A stretch of DNA of 64,000 nt from Neorhizobium huautlense (GTDB lineage: Bacteria; Pseudomonadota; Alphaproteobacteria; Rhizobiales; Rhizobiaceae), in the NCBI RefSeq assembly GCF_030811685.1, contig NZ_JAUSRF010000006.1, positions 124,001 to 188,000 on the forward strand. Reading direction: 5' to 3'. A program made the translations under genes and the position numbers. This document shows, one piece after another, positions 1 to 8,458 of this stretch (within the stretch, counting starts at the first letter, position 1; each line of letters opens with the position of its first letter). The notes below the pieces were generated by a model, which was not told the DNA's origin, did no database searches, and saw only the letters and a list, made by a program, of their open reading frames with translations.

Positions 1-592
1 GGAAGTCAATGCTCAGGCGCCCGCGCATGACGCAATAGACCGCAACCATCATCACGCCATAGATCAGCAGAACCCAGGCGGAATAGGTCATCGTCTCATC
101 GACATGGCGGACGCCGCTTGAATCGATCAGGGCGTAGGTGGAAATGATCGAACCGCAGACGAGCGCCAGCCCGAGCGACACCGGGGAAACGCCGGAACGC
201 CCCAGAACGAGGCTCATGATGCCGGTGGCAATCAGGGCCACGCCGGCAATCTGCGGCGTTTCCAGATGCACGCCCAGAAACAGGATGCTCGCCAACGTCA
301 CCAGAAGCGGCACCGTGCCGCGCACGATCGGATAAACCTGCCCAAGATCGCCATAACGGTAGGCCGCGACCAGAATGAAGCTGTAGGCCGTCTGCAGCGC
401 CGAGGAGGCGATAATGAAGGCAAGTGCTGTTGGCGAGGGCAGGGGATAGATGAGGATCAGCGGCACGGAAACGATCGTGCCGGAAATGCTCATCACCGTC
501 ACCGACCACATGCGGTCGGCGCCCGAGCGCAAAAAGGCGTTCCAGCTGGCGTGCAGAATGGCCGCAAACAGCGCCAGGCCGATCATTGTCAT
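1..592 (-). CDS. DMT-superfamily (EamA) permease, partial
   Basis: The 3' part of the gene runs off the left edge of the window. The visible ~197 residues are almost all hydrophobic, with about six membrane segments. Residues such as LHASWNAFLRSGADR near the N-terminus and YPIVRGTVPLLVTLAS in the middle match the EamA repeat of drug/metabolite transporters. It is an inner-membrane permease and its substrate cannot be read from the sequence. An in-frame ATG also exists at 646, but a TTGACA/TATGTT promoter lies over that codon, so the start at 592 (MTMIGLALF) is preferred. It is transcribed away from leuC's terminator as a separate unit. Confidence 0.85.
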   Translation of the reverse strand, partial: MTMIGLALFAAILHASWNAFLRSGADRMWSVTVMSISGTIVSVPLILIYPLPSPTALAFIIASSALQTAYSFILVAAYRYGDLGQVYPIVRGTVPLLVTLASILFLGVHLETPQIAGVALIATGIMSLVLGRSGVSPVSLGLALVCGSIISTYALIDSSGVRHVDETMTYSAWVLLIYGVMMVAVYCVMRGRLSIDF

Positions 593-641
593 GTTCAAGG
601 GGGAAGGCGCCTTCGACGCAGCTGAAGATTCTTGTCGCGCC

Positions 642-669
642 AACATAAAATCGGCGTGACGTCTGTCAA
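642..669 (-). promoter_or_regulatory. Sigma-70-type promoter of the DMT permease
   Basis: On the minus strand TTGACA (664-669) is followed after 16 nt by TATGTT (642-647). The predicted start of transcription is near 634, which gives a leader of about 40 nt before the ATG at 592. The promoter overlaps the alternative ATG at 646 and so argues against that start. It is a sequence match only. Confidence 0.55.
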
Positions 670-711
670 TGCGTTGATGGGGCCGCACGCGCCGAAATGA
701 AGCGCTCGGAA

Positions 712-741
712 AAGAAAGGGCCAGGAAATTCCCGGCCCTTG
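712..741 (-). terminator. Rho-independent terminator of leuC
   Basis: The stem AAGGGCC (716-722) pairs with GGCCCTT (734-740). In the minus-strand transcript it is followed by a U-rich run, TTTCTTTTCC. It lies directly after the leuC stop codon. Confidence 0.75.
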
Positions 742-748
742 CAAAAAA

Positions 749-2155
749 TCATTTCCAGTCGCGGATATCGACAAAGTGACCGGCAATCGCCGCAGCCGCC
801 GCCATGGCCGGCGAGACGAGATGCGTGCGGCCCTTGTAGCCCTGGCGGCCTTCGAAATTGCGGTTCGAGGTGGACGCGCAGCGCTCATAGGGGTTCAGGC
901 GGTCGTCGTTCATGGCAAGGCACATGGAACAGCCCGGCTCGCGCCATTCGAAACCGGCATCCTTGAAGATCTTGTCGAGGCCTTCGGCTTCCGCCTGTTC
1001 CTTCACGAGGCCCGAGCCCGGCACGATCATGGCGTTGACGGTGGATGCCACCGTCTTGCCCTCGACCATGGCGGCCGCCGCGCGCAGATCCTCGATGCGA
1101 CCATTGGTGCAGGAGCCGATGAAGACGCGGTCGACGGTGATGTCGGTCATCTTCTGGCCGGGCTTGAGGCCCATATATTCCAGCGCGCGCCATTTCGACG
1201 TGCGCTTGTTTTCTTCCTGGATATCGTCCGGGTTCGGCACCACGCCCTCGACCGAGATGACGTCTTCCGGCGAGGAGCCCCAGGAAACGATCGGCGGCAG
1301 GTTGGCGCCGTCGAGCACGATCACCTTGTCGTAATGCGCGCCTTCGTCGCTGTGCAGCGTCTTCCAGTAGTCGATCGCCATGTCGAGTGCCGCACCCTTT
1401 GGCGCACGCGGTTTGCCCTTGATATATTCAAAGGTGGTTTCGTCCGGCGCGATCAGGCCGGCGCGGGCGCCGCCTTCGATCGTCATGTTGCAGACCGTCA
1501 TGCGGCCTTCCATGGAGAGCGAACGGATCGCTTCGCCGGCAAATTCGACCACGTGGCCGGTGCCGCCAGCGGTGCCGATCTCGCCGATGATGGCGAGGAT
1601 CACGTCCTTGGCGGTGACACCTTCCGGCAGCTTGCCATCGACACGCACCAGCATGTTCTTGGCCTTTTTCTGCACCAGCGTCTGGGTGGCGAGAACGTGC
1701 TCGACCTCGGACGTGCCGATACCATGCGCCAGGGCACCGAAAGCACCATGCGTGGACGTGTGGCTGTCACCACAGACGATGGTCATGCCCGGCAGGGTAA
1801 AGCCCTGTTCCGGGCCGACAATGTGCACGATGCCCTGACGGACATCCTTTTCCGAATAATATTCGACGCCGAAATCGGCAGCATTCTGGGCCAGCGCCTC
1901 CACCTGGATGCGGCTTTCCTCGTTCTTGATGCCGAGATGGCGGTCGGCGGTAGTCGGCACGTTATGGTCGACGACGGCGAGCGTGCGCTCCGGTGCGCGC
2001 ACCTTGCGGCCGGCCATGCGCAGGCCTTCGAATGCCTGCGGCGACGTCACTTCGTGAACGAGGTGACGGTCGATATAGAGAAGACAGGTTCCGTTTTCTT
2101 CCGATACGACGTGGTCGTCCCAGATCTTGTCATAGAGGGTACGCGGTGCGCTCAT
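749..2155 (-). CDS. leuC: 3-isopropylmalate dehydratase large subunit
   Basis: Together with LeuD, which is not in this window, this cytoplasmic [4Fe-4S] enzyme isomerises 2- to 3-isopropylmalate in leucine synthesis. The N-terminal [14 protein letters not shown] block, the [14 protein letters not shown] block and the iron-sulfur cysteines in GSCTNGR and PGCSMC are all present in order. The frame opens upstream with a TTG at 2173 and an ATG at 2164, but the family begins at [10 protein letters not shown], so the ATG at 2155 (468 aa, the usual length) is chosen. No strong Shine-Dalgarno separates the candidates. leuC is monocistronic here, with its own promoter, a ~200-nt structured leader and a terminator. 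Confidence 0.97.
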   Translation of the reverse strand: MSAPRTLYDKIWDDHVVSEENGTCLLYIDRHLVHEVTSPQAFEGLRMAGRKVRAPERTLAVVDHNVPTTADRHLGIKNEESRIQVEALAQNAADFGVEYYSEKDVRQGIVHIVGPEQGFTLPGMTIVCGDSHTSTHGAFGALAHGIGTSEVEHVLATQTLVQKKAKNMLVRVDGKLPEGVTAKDVILAIIGEIGTAGGTGHVVEFAGEAIRSLSMEGRMTVCNMTIEGGARAGLIAPDETTFEYIKGKPRAPKGAALDMAIDYWKTLHSDEGAHYDKVIVLDGANLPPIVSWGSSPEDVISVEGVVPNPDDIQEENKRTSKWRALEYMGLKPGQKMTDITVDRVFIGSCTNGRIEDLRAAAAMVEGKTVASTVNAMIVPGSGLVKEQAEAEGLDKIFKDAGFEWREPGCSMCLAMNDDRLNPYERCASTSNRNFEGRQGYKGRTHLVSPAMAAAAAIAGHFVDIRDWK

Positions 2156-2202
2156 GGCTGACATCCATTTCAAATGGTCATGTTTTGAAGGTAGGGAATG
2201 CG

Positions 2203-2239
2203 GGCGGTAAATACCGCCGTGCCGGGCATGTCGGCCCGG
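2203..2239 (-). promoter_or_regulatory. Two adjacent hairpins in the leuC leader
   Basis: Position 2203-2218 is a perfect inverted repeat, GGCGGTA-AA-TACCGCC. Position 2222-2239 is CCGGGC-N6-GCCCGG. Both lie in the predicted 5' leader of leuC, 50-85 nt before the ATG. No U-tract follows either hairpin in the leuC direction, so neither looks like a classical attenuator terminator. They could be an operator or an RNA control element. Confidence 0.4.
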
Positions 2240-2363
2240 TCAGCTAAGTCGGCTGCAAAGCGCCCCGGAAACGCGCGCGAAGAAACGTGCCGGCAGACGC
2301 TTGTGGTCCTGCAGCACAAAAACTTCCTTGGCGAGACATCCGAATTTCGATCCCATGACGGCT

Positions 2364-2392
2364 TATATAGCAGTTCGATGAAATGTCGGCAA
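2364..2392 (-). promoter_or_regulatory. Predicted leuC promoter
   Basis: On the minus strand TTGCCG (2387-2392) is separated by exactly 17 nt from TATATA (2364-2369). Transcription would begin near 2357, leaving a leader of about 200 nt. Confidence 0.5.
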
Positions 2393-2443
2393 TCGGGAGT
2401 GTGATGGTGTGATGACCGATACCTGCGCCGTTGCCGATTGGTG

Positions 2444-3199
2444 TCAGTAGCTGCGCTCTCTTGGCACGCACTGGCGACGCGGCCCGCCATCATAGGGCTG
2501 GTACGTATTGTCTTCCGCGCGATAGGAGCGGTATTGCGCAAAACACCAGCCGGTATCGACGCTGCCGGAATCCGCGATCATCTGCGGTTCTTCGGCCATC
2601 ATTGGCTGTTCGGCCATGATCCCCTGCGCGGTATCCACCGGCATGGCGGCATCATTCGTGCCGGATGTATCCGCGACAGGCATGCCGCCTTCATGTGGCG
2701 ATTGGCACTCACGGCGTTCCGGCGCATCGAACGGCTGATAGCTGTTGTCCTCGATGCGGTAGGATCGGTACTGGGCAAAACACCAGTCGATATGGGCGGC
2801 GCTCAATTCGATCAGGCTGCCATCGGCCTGGCCGCCCATTGTCGCTTGCGCGCCCTCGAACATCGGATCGTCATTTTGGGATGAGGCCAGTTCAAGACGA
2901 TCGGCCGATCGTTGCGGCGGTACCGCATTGGCAATGCTGTCGATCTCGCCGCCGAGCGGGTTTTCCTGAGCGGGCATGTCTGCGGCTGCAACAAGTGCCG
3001 GCAGCCGTTCAAGCTGCTGCGTGCTGCGATCGACGACAACCGGTTTGTCGGTCCACAAGGGTGCATCCATGTGGGCAAAATGATGCGGTGTGTAATCGGT
3101 GATCACGAAGGAGGCCGCATAGACCGCGCCGATTACGCCAGCGACACCCAGGGAGAGGCAGGTTGCGAGTTTCAACGGTACGGCGACGATCGGCTTCAC
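2444..3199 (-). CDS. BA14K-type domain protein with a duplicated motif
   Basis: A 251-aa protein with one N-terminal hydrophobic segment (about residues 10-32), either a signal anchor or an uncleaved signal peptide. Two copies of a [16 protein letters not shown] motif occur, near residue 140 and near the C-terminus. This tryptophan/tyrosine pattern is that of the BA14K domain of rhizobial and Brucella surface proteins. The linker is Met/Pro/Glu-rich and low in complexity. The GTG start at 3199 is supported by GGAG nine bases upstream. Likely location is the periplasm or envelope. BA14K proteins are immunoreactive and lectin-like in Brucella, but a function here is not shown. Confidence 0.7.
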   Translation of the reverse strand: MKPIVAVPLKLATCLSLGVAGVIGAVYAASFVITDYTPHHFAHMDAPLWTDKPVVVDRSTQQLERLPALVAAADMPAQENPLGGEIDSIANAVPPQRSADRLELASSQNDDPMFEGAQATMGGQADGSLIELSAAHIDWCFAQYRSYRIEDNSYQPFDAPERRECQSPHEGGMPVADTSGTNDAAMPVDTAQGIMAEQPMMAEEPQMIADSGSVDTGWCFAQYRSYRAEDNTYQPYDGGPRRQCVPRERSY

Positions 3200-3307
3200 G
3201 GGAAAAAGCTCCGGTTGGCAATCCAGAGCGAAAAATGCGGAAAGCGCCCAAGAGTTCCCGCCAAACGCGGGCTCACCCGCAATTTTTAACTTTTGTCATG
3301 ACGGCAA

Positions 3308-3337
3308 TAAAAAAGGCGACCCGAAGGCCGCCTTTTC
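3308..3337 (-). terminator. Terminator of rplS
   Basis: The stem AAAAGGCG/CGCCTTTT encloses a CC-CGAA-GG loop stem and is followed by TTTTTTATT in the minus-strand transcript. The core is repeated, base for base, after the Bax-inhibitor gene near 25700. Confidence 0.85.
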
Positions 3338-3358
3338 ATCATGCCATGACGGCAAATC

Positions 3359-3901
3359 TTATTCGGCAGAAGCTTCTGCTGCCTTTGCAGCAGCTGCTTC
3401 TTCTGCAGCCTTGGCTTCAGCGGCTTCCTGAGCTGCCTTTTCGGCGGCCAGTGCCTGTGCTGCTGCTACCTTTTCGGCTTCCAGACGTGCCTTTTCCTCG
3501 GCAGCTGCAGCGCGTTCGGCTTCGTTCAGCTTGCGGGCGCGCGTACCGGTGTTTTCAACGATACGAGCCGACTTGCCGCGACGATCGCGCAGGTAGTACA
3601 GCTTGGCGCGACGGACCTTACCGCGGCGAACGATTTCGACGCCTTCGACCAGCGGCGAGTAAACCGGGAATACGCGCTCGACGCCTTCACCGTAGGAAAT
3701 CTTGCGAACCGTGAAGCTCTCGTTGATGCCGCCGCCCGAACGAGCGATGCAGACGCCTTCGTAAGCCTGTACACGGGTACGGGCGCCTTCCTTGACGCGT
3801 ACGTTGACGCGAACGGTGTCGCCCGGAGCGAATTCCGGAAGCGTGCGCTGTGCTTCGATCTTGGCGGCCTGTTCGGCCTCAAGCTGCTGGATGATGTTCA
3901 T
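3359..3901 (-). CDS. rplS: 50S ribosomal protein L19, long-tailed
   Basis: L19 sits at the 30S-50S interface. The first ~115 residues are the conserved core ([53 protein letters not shown]). Residues ~120-180 form an Ala/Glu/Lys-rich extension, helical in character, not found in E. coli L19 (115 aa) but common in rhizobia. The tail ends in ASAE, as does S16 in this window. A GAGAG Shine-Dalgarno precedes the ATG. A 258-nt gap with its own possible promoter separates it from trmD, so it may be independently controlled. Confidence 0.96.
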   Translation of the reverse strand: MNIIQQLEAEQAAKIEAQRTLPEFAPGDTVRVNVRVKEGARTRVQAYEGVCIARSGGGINESFTVRKISYGEGVERVFPVYSPLVEGVEIVRRGKVRRAKLYYLRDRRGKSARIVENTGTRARKLNEAERAAAAEEKARLEAEKVAAAQALAAEKAAQEAAEAKAAEEAAAAKAAEASAE

Positions 3902-4060
3902 CGATGTAACTCTCTCGTTTTTCTGAAACAGCCAGAGCGCTCGATGATCATCCCTTGGTCATGACCTTGTCGGTCAATGCCGCCGGATCAGCCTTGTGGG
4001 CAGAGCGGGTTCGCCATTCTTTGCTTGTCGGTTACGGGCGTTTGCCCATGTCCGAGCGCG

Positions 4061-4089
4061 CCAATACACCAAAGGCGGCCGCTTGTCAT
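4061..4089 (-). promoter_or_regulatory. Possible rplS promoter
   Basis: In the 258-nt trmD-rplS gap the minus strand carries ATGACA (4084-4089), a 17-nt spacer and TATTGG (4061-4066). A GGGC-AAAC-GCCC hairpin lies just downstream. The -35 element is good and the -10 element is poor. Confidence 0.35.
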
Positions 4090-4159
4090 CCCGTCGGTTG
4101 CATTTTTATGACGGAAAGACCGGGTTTCCGGCACGTTGAACGCCGGTTGAGGCGCGGTG

Positions 4160-4834
4160 TCAGTCCAACAGGTCCGGGCGGCGCTCTTTTGTCAGTTTCA
4201 GCGCCTGCTGCTGCCGCCATTTTTCGATGGCGGCATGGTTGCCGGACGTCAGGACCGCCGGGATTTCCTGACCTTCGAACACCTGCGGCCGGGTATAATG
4301 CGGGTGTTCCAGCATGCCGGTCTCGAAACTTTCATGCGTGCCGGAGAGTACATTGCCCATCACGCCCGGCAGGATGCGCACCACCGCATCGAGCAGGATC
4401 AGCGCCGCCGGCTCGCCGCCCGACAGAATATAGTCGCCGATCGAGATTTCCTCGAGTTCGCGGCCATCGATCACCCGCTGGTCGACGCCTTCGAAACGGC
4501 CGCAGACGATGACGACGCCATCGCCGGCTGCCAGTTCACGCACGCGTGCCTGCGTCAGCGGTTTTCCACGCGGGCTCATCAGCAGACGGGGACGGTTGTC
4601 TGCTGCGACGGAGTCGATCGCCTTCGCCAGAATATCTGGCTTCAGCACCATGCCGGCGCCACCGCCGGCTGGCGTGTCATCGACGGTGCGGTGTTTATCC
4701 TCCGCAAAGTCGCGGATCTGCACGGGTTCAACCGACCATTCGCCACGCACGGCGGCCTTGCCGGCCAGCGAGGTTGCGAGATGCCCGGGAAACATTTCGG
4801 GGTAAAGCGTCAGGATGGTGGCGCGAAAGGTCAT
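4160..4834 (-). CDS. trmD: tRNA (guanine37-N1)-methyltransferase
   Basis: This SPOUT-class enzyme methylates G37 next to the anticodon and so prevents +1 frameshifting. Diagnostic segments are all present: [35 protein letters not shown] and HPHYTRP. At 224 aa it is slightly shorter than most TrmD proteins because the C-terminal region is compact. It starts three bases after the rimM stop codon, so translation is probably coupled. The order rpsP-rimM-trmD-rplS is the classic bacterial arrangement, although here a chorismate mutase and ffh precede it. Confidence 0.97.
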   Translation of the reverse strand: MTFRATILTLYPEMFPGHLATSLAGKAAVRGEWSVEPVQIRDFAEDKHRTVDDTPAGGGAGMVLKPDILAKAIDSVAADNRPRLLMSPRGKPLTQARVRELAAGDGVVIVCGRFEGVDQRVIDGRELEEISIGDYILSGGEPAALILLDAVVRILPGVMGNVLSGTHESFETGMLEHPHYTRPQVFEGQEIPAVLTSGNHAAIEKWRQQQALKLTKERRPDLLD

Positions 4835-4837
4835 CGT

Positions 4838-5401
4838 TCACTTGCCGCCGGGAAAGCCGTCCTGGCCCTTGCCCTCATTGGGGTCCTCGATCAGGCCGGC
4901 CGCCATCGGATCGATAAGAAGGCGACCACCTTCAAGATCGATTTCCAAAACGGCGGCTTCGGAAAACGGGATCAGTGCAGGGCGACGGCCCGGACCTTTC
5001 AGTTCCAAGAGGTCGCCGGCGCCAAAATCATGCACGGCCGTCACCTTGCCGTAACTCTTGCCTTCGGCATCGACGGCCTCCAGGCCTTCGAGATCGGCAT
5101 AATAAAATTCGTCTTCTTCCAGTTCGTCGTCCGGCAGGTTGTCGCGGTCGATGAACAGTTCCAGTCCGTTGAGCGCTTCCGCCGCATTGCGGTCGTTGAT
5201 GCCGCGAAAGCGCACGACCACGACGTTCTTGGCTTCGCGCAGGTCGAGGATCTCGAACACGCGACCATCTTCGCTGCGCAGGTTGCCGTAATCGCCGATC
5301 GCCATCGGATCTTCGGTAAACGGACGCACGCGTACTTCGCCGCGCAGGCCCTGCGCCGCGCCGATCGTGGCCATCAGGATTGGGTTTTCAAGCTTGGCCA
5401 T
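4838..5401 (-). CDS. rimM: 16S rRNA processing protein
   Basis: RimM binds S19 and assists maturation of the 30S head domain. The N-terminal domain ([24 protein letters not shown]) and the C-terminal PRC-barrel ([21 protein letters not shown]) are both clear in its 187 residues. Its stop codon is almost joined to the trmD start. Upstream there is a terminator-like hairpin and a separate predicted promoter, so rimM-trmD may be expressed partly apart from rpsP. Confidence 0.96.
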   Translation of the reverse strand: MAKLENPILMATIGAAQGLRGEVRVRPFTEDPMAIGDYGNLRSEDGRVFEILDLREAKNVVVVRFRGINDRNAAEALNGLELFIDRDNLPDDELEEDEFYYADLEGLEAVDAEGKSYGKVTAVHDFGAGDLLELKGPGRRPALIPFSEAAVLEIDLEGGRLLIDPMAAGLIEDPNEGKGQDGFPGGK

Positions 5402-5434
5402 ACGGGCGTGCCGATCCTTCGTGTCGTTTTCGGT

Positions 5435-5463
5435 CTTTTACGGCGGCAGAGATTGTCGGGCAA
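5435..5463 (-). promoter_or_regulatory. Possible rimM-trmD promoter
   Basis: On the minus strand TTGCCC (5458-5463), a 17-nt spacer and TAAAAG (5435-5440) lie between the rpsP terminator-like hairpin and the rimM ATG. Confidence 0.35.
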
Positions 5464-5488
5464 GCGCCGTTATCGTGTCGCCGATCTC

Positions 5489-5525
5489 GCAAAAGGAAAC
5501 GGGCGGCATGTTGCCATGCCACCCG
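5489..5525 (-). terminator. Terminator or attenuating hairpin after rpsP
   Basis: A 10-bp stem with one mismatch (arms at 5500-5510 and 5515-5524, loop TTGC) is followed in the transcript by TTTCCTTTT. It lies inside the rpsP-rimM interval and could lower expression of rimM-trmD relative to S16. Confidence 0.6.
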
Positions 5526-5555
5526 TAACTTTCTCAACCTTGCGGTCGGAAAAGA

Positions 5556-5936
5556 TTATTCAGCAGAAGCGGCGGCTTCGGCAGCAGCTGCCTTGGCGTC
5601 TTCGATCTTCTGAGCCTTTTCAGCGGCGCGCTCGGTTGCCTTCTTGCCCGGCTTTGCCTTTTCCGGGTTGTTCTTGGCTTCGCGGGTCGCGATATTGGCG
5701 TCGGCCAGGAAGCGCAGAACGCGGTCGGTCGGCTGTGCACCGTTGGCAATCCAATGCTGGATGCGCTCGGCGTTCAGTTCGATACGGGCCGGGTTGTCCT
5801 TGGCCAGCATCGGGTTCCAGGAACCGAGCTTCTCCAGGAAGCGGCCGTCGCGCGGCGAACGGGCGTCAGCCAGAACGACGGTGTAGTAAGGACGCTTCTT
5901 GGAACCACCGCGGGCCAGACGAATCTTCAGGGACAT
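5556..5936 (-). CDS. rpsP: 30S ribosomal protein S16
   Basis: A 126-aa protein: the first ~80 residues are the S16 fold ([43 protein letters not shown]), followed by a Lys/Ala/Glu-rich tail ending in AAASAE. The open frame reaches upstream to 6038, but ATG 5936 is the family start and has AGGAG seven bases ahead. It follows the chorismate mutase gene by 55 nt. S16 is an early 30S assembly protein. Confidence 0.97.
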   Translation of the reverse strand: MSLKIRLARGGSKKRPYYTVVLADARSPRDGRFLEKLGSWNPMLAKDNPARIELNAERIQHWIANGAQPTDRVLRFLADANIATREAKNNPEKAKPGKKATERAAEKAQKIEDAKAAAAEAAASAE

Positions 5937-5991
5937 TGTTATTCTCCTAGGTTTGGGCCGCCATCCGGCGGGCCGTGTCTTGAAAACTTGG

Positions 5992-6309
5992 TTATGCAGT
6001 CTCTTTGGCGCCGCCATGTTCGGCGGCAATCGCTTCATGGTGCCTGATGACTTCCTTGATGACGAAGTTCAGGAACTTTTCCGCGAAATCCGGGTCCAGA
6101 TTGGCATCCTTCGCCAACTGGCGAAGGCGTTCGATCTGGAATTCTTCACGCGCCGGGTCAGCCGGCGGCAAATCGTATTGAGCCTTGAGGTGGCCCACTT
6201 CCTTGGTGCAGCGAAAACGTTCGGCCAGCATGTGCACCAGCGCCGCGTCGATATTGTCGATCGACTGGCGGTAGCTCAGAAGCTTTGCCTTCACTTGCGG
6301 GTCAACCAT
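5992..6309 (-). CDS. Chorismate mutase, AroQ (all-helical) type
   Basis: The 105-aa protein matches the monofunctional AroQ class, which converts chorismate to prephenate for phenylalanine and tyrosine synthesis. Visible features are the first-helix motif [21 protein letters not shown], the K-x(n)-Y segment [19 protein letters not shown] and the C-terminal helix [16 protein letters not shown]. It lies 14 nt after the ffh stop codon and 55 nt before rpsP, a placement typical of rhizobia, so an amino-acid gene is embedded in a translation operon. Confidence 0.92.
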   Translation of the reverse strand: MVDPQVKAKLLSYRQSIDNIDAALVHMLAERFRCTKEVGHLKAQYDLPPADPAREEFQIERLRQLAKDANLDPDFAEKFLNFVIKEVIRHHEAIAAEHGGAKETA

Positions 6310-6324
6310 TCTTCGCGCTCCCTC

Positions 6325-7887
6325 TTATTTCTTCTTGCCCGGCAGACCCGGCAGGCCCGGGAAACCACCGAGACCCGGCAGGCCACCGCCGCCCAAACCC
6401 GGAAGTCCGCCCGGAAGACCACCCGGCAGGCCGCCACCCGGCTTCAAACCCGCGGCTTCGGCCTGCTTCTGCAGGGCTTCGAGCTGTTTCGGGTCGAGCT
6501 TGGAAAGGTCGGGCATGCCGCCCATTCCACCCATGCCCATCTTGGAGGCAAGGCCGCCCATCATCTGCTTCATCATGCCGCCCTTGCCCTTGCCGCCCAT
6601 CATTTTCATCATGTCGGCCATCTGGCGGTGCATTTTCAGAAGCTTGTTGATTTCCGCCGCATCCGTGCCAGAGCCGGCGGCGATGCGCTTCTTGCGGGAA
6701 TGTTTCAGCATGTCCGGGTTGGCGCGCTCAGCCTTGGTCATCGAGGAGATGATGGCGATCTGGCGGTCGAACATCTTATCGTTCATGCCGGATGCGGCGA
6801 GCTTGTCCTTCATGCCGGCCATGCCCGGCATCATGCCCATGATGCCACCCATGCCGCCGAGCGATTTCATCTGGCGCAGCTGGTCGGCGAGATCGTTGAG
6901 GTCGAACTTGCCCTTGGCCATCTTGGCGGCCATGGCAGCCGCCTTTTCGGCGTCGATGTTTTCGGCAGCCTTTTCGACCAGCGAAACGATATCGCCCATG
7001 CCGAGAATACGGTCAGCGATACGGCGGGGATGGAATTCCTCCATCTCCGTCATCTTTTCGCCGACACCGATCAGCTTGATCGGCTTGCCGGTAACGGCGC
7101 GCATCGAAAGCGCTGCACCGCCACGGCCATCGCCGTCCATGCGGGTCAGAACGAGGCCGGTAATGCCGACGCGTTCATCGAAATTGCGGGCGAGATTGAC
7201 GGCGTCCTGACCGGTCAGGCTATCGGCAACGAGCAGGATTTCATGCGGATTGGACTTCCGCTTGATCTCCGCCATTTCGGCCATCAGCGGTTCGTCGATA
7301 TGCGTGCGGCCGGCGGTGTCGAGGATGACGACGTCATGGCCGCCGAGTTTTGCGGCCTGCACGGCGCGCGCGGCGATATCGGTCGGCGACTGGCCGGCGA
7401 TGATCGGCAGCGTATCGACGCCTGTCTGCACGCCCAACTGGCGCAACTGTTCCTGGGCTGCCGGGCGGCGCGTATCGAGCGACGCCATCAGCACCTTTTT
7501 CTTTTCGCGGTCGGTGAGCCGCTTGGCGATCTTGCCGGTGGTCGTGGTTTTACCCGAGCCCTGCAAGCCGACCATCATGATAACGACGGGGGCGGCGGCT
7601 GCCAGGCTGATGCCGACGCCTTCCGAACCCAGCATCTCGACCAGTTCGTCATGAACGATCTTGACGACCATCTGGCCGGGCTTGATCGACTTCAGAACCT
7701 CGGCGCCGACGGCCTTTTCACGCACTTTGTCGGTGAAGGCGCGAACGACTTCGAGCGCGACGTCGGCTTCCAGAAGTGCACGGCGAACCTCACGGAGCGC
7801 TGCGGAAACATCCGCCTCGCTCAACGCGCCACGGCCGGTCAGTCCATTCAGAATGGAGCCAAGACGGTCCTGCAGGTTCTCAAACAT
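6325..7887 (-). CDS. ffh: Signal recognition particle protein Ffh
   Basis: Ffh is the SRP54 GTPase that, with 4.5S RNA, delivers signal-bearing ribosomes to FtsY (also in this window). The N domain covers about residues 1-90. The G domain has GLQGSGKTTTTGK (107-119), DTRRPAAQEQL, DTAGR and TRMDGD. The methionine-rich M domain follows. The C-terminus carries an unusual Gly-Leu-Pro tail with repeated GGLPG units ending in KKK. The upstream ATG at 7974 is rejected because the family starts at MFENLQDRL and AAGGAAG precedes ATG 7887. Confidence 0.98.
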   Translation of the reverse strand: MFENLQDRLGSILNGLTGRGALSEADVSAALREVRRALLEADVALEVVRAFTDKVREKAVGAEVLKSIKPGQMVVKIVHDELVEMLGSEGVGISLAAAAPVVIMMVGLQGSGKTTTTGKIAKRLTDREKKKVLMASLDTRRPAAQEQLRQLGVQTGVDTLPIIAGQSPTDIAARAVQAAKLGGHDVVILDTAGRTHIDEPLMAEMAEIKRKSNPHEILLVADSLTGQDAVNLARNFDERVGITGLVLTRMDGDGRGGAALSMRAVTGKPIKLIGVGEKMTEMEEFHPRRIADRILGMGDIVSLVEKAAENIDAEKAAAMAAKMAKGKFDLNDLADQLRQMKSLGGMGGIMGMMPGMAGMKDKLAASGMNDKMFDRQIAIISSMTKAERANPDMLKHSRKKRIAAGSGTDAAEINKLLKMHRQMADMMKMMGGKGKGGMMKQMMGGLASKMGMGGMGGMPDLSKLDPKQLEALQKQAEAAGLKPGGGLPGGLPGGLPGLGGGGLPGLGGFPGLPGLPGKKK

Positions 7888-7902
7888 CGCAACTTCCTTC
7901 TT

Positions 7903-7924
7903 CGTTTCCGGGTGCCCGGAAACG
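7903..7924 (-). promoter_or_regulatory. Perfect 10-bp hairpin just before the ffh Shine-Dalgarno
   Basis: The arms are CGTTTCCGGG (7903-7912) and CCCGGAAACG (7915-7924). In the ffh mRNA the hairpin ends about six bases before the AAGGAAG ribosome-binding site. It may set ribosome access or mRNA stability. Confidence 0.5.
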
Positions 7925-8078
7925 TCGGGTCTTTTACCGCTGAAAACAAGACGCCAAGGCGCGCGCAAAGCCAAAAAGCACCCGAGGGCGCAACGCGCTG
8001 TCGGATGTTGACCTCCGGGCTCAATATGTCGGCCCCGGTCGGCGGCTCCAAGTCGTGACTTGTCAGCAGGTTGCCGGG

Positions 8079-8107
8079 CTTAAACATGAAGTGGGGCGCA
8101 GAGTCAA
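8079..8107 (-). promoter_or_regulatory. Predicted ffh promoter
   Basis: On the minus strand TTGACT (8102-8107), a 17-nt spacer and TTTAAG (8079-8084). Transcription would start near 8072, giving a leader of about 185 nt that contains the hairpin at 7903-7924. Nothing else was recognised in the 307-nt gap between ffh and the antitoxin gene. The SRP RNA signature is not present there. Confidence 0.5.
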
Positions 8108-8194
8108 GGGAAGGGCCGGATTTGGGCTATGGGCAGCGGTATCAAACAACGCTATCTTTCCGAAACGGCAATTCTCTGGTGGAGGAGGATTAGC

Positions 8195-8395
8195 ATGGGT
8201 TTCACTATTCATGACGCAGAAGTCCTGGCGCTCGCAAACGAGGTGAAGCGCATGTACGGCGCCAAAACCATGGAACAGGCTATCGGAATGGCGCTTGCCA
8301 AAGTTCTCAAAGCACCCGAAAAAGAGCCGCCATCGCCTATGTCTTTTGATCGGGGTGAAATCGCAGCAGAACAGCGGGGCACCGGTGTCGATTAG
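8195..8395 (+). CDS. Orphan VapB-like antitoxin (PSK-type transcription factor)
   Basis: A 66-aa protein. The N-terminal GFTIHDAEVLALANEVKRM-(GAKT)-MEQAIGMALAKVL fits the Rv0623/VapB-type antitoxin pattern, a short DNA-binding N-terminus followed by a tail that would wrap a toxin. The start ATG has a strong GGAGGAGG eight bases upstream. The longer frame from 8129 has no such site. No PIN-domain or other toxin gene follows: the next gene, 63 nt on, is the Tat-exported MBL-fold protein. It may be an orphan antitoxin or a stand-alone regulator. Confidence 0.7.
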   Translation: MGFTIHDAEVLALANEVKRMYGAKTMEQAIGMALAKVLKAPEKEPPSPMSFDRGEIAAEQRGTGVD

Positions 8396-8458
8396 AAATC
8401 GTCAGCTCGTAACCAGCAAGATATTGTTCCTCCAAACTCAACCCTTACATAGCCCGTC

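Noticed and set aside
3267..3296. GCGGG-CTCA-CCCGC hairpin followed by T-rich sequence on the plus strand
   Set aside because: No plus-strand gene ends here and the stem is only five base pairs, so it is not called a terminator.
5899..8058. 719-codon plus-strand frame opposite ffh, chorismate mutase and rpsP
   Set aside because: It is His/Arg-rich with no domain and is wholly antisense to conserved genes.
7930..8110. Possible 4.5S SRP RNA gene next to ffh
   Set aside because: The conserved GGAAGGAAGCAGCC-type core is not present on either strand, so the GC-rich hairpins here are not SRP RNA.
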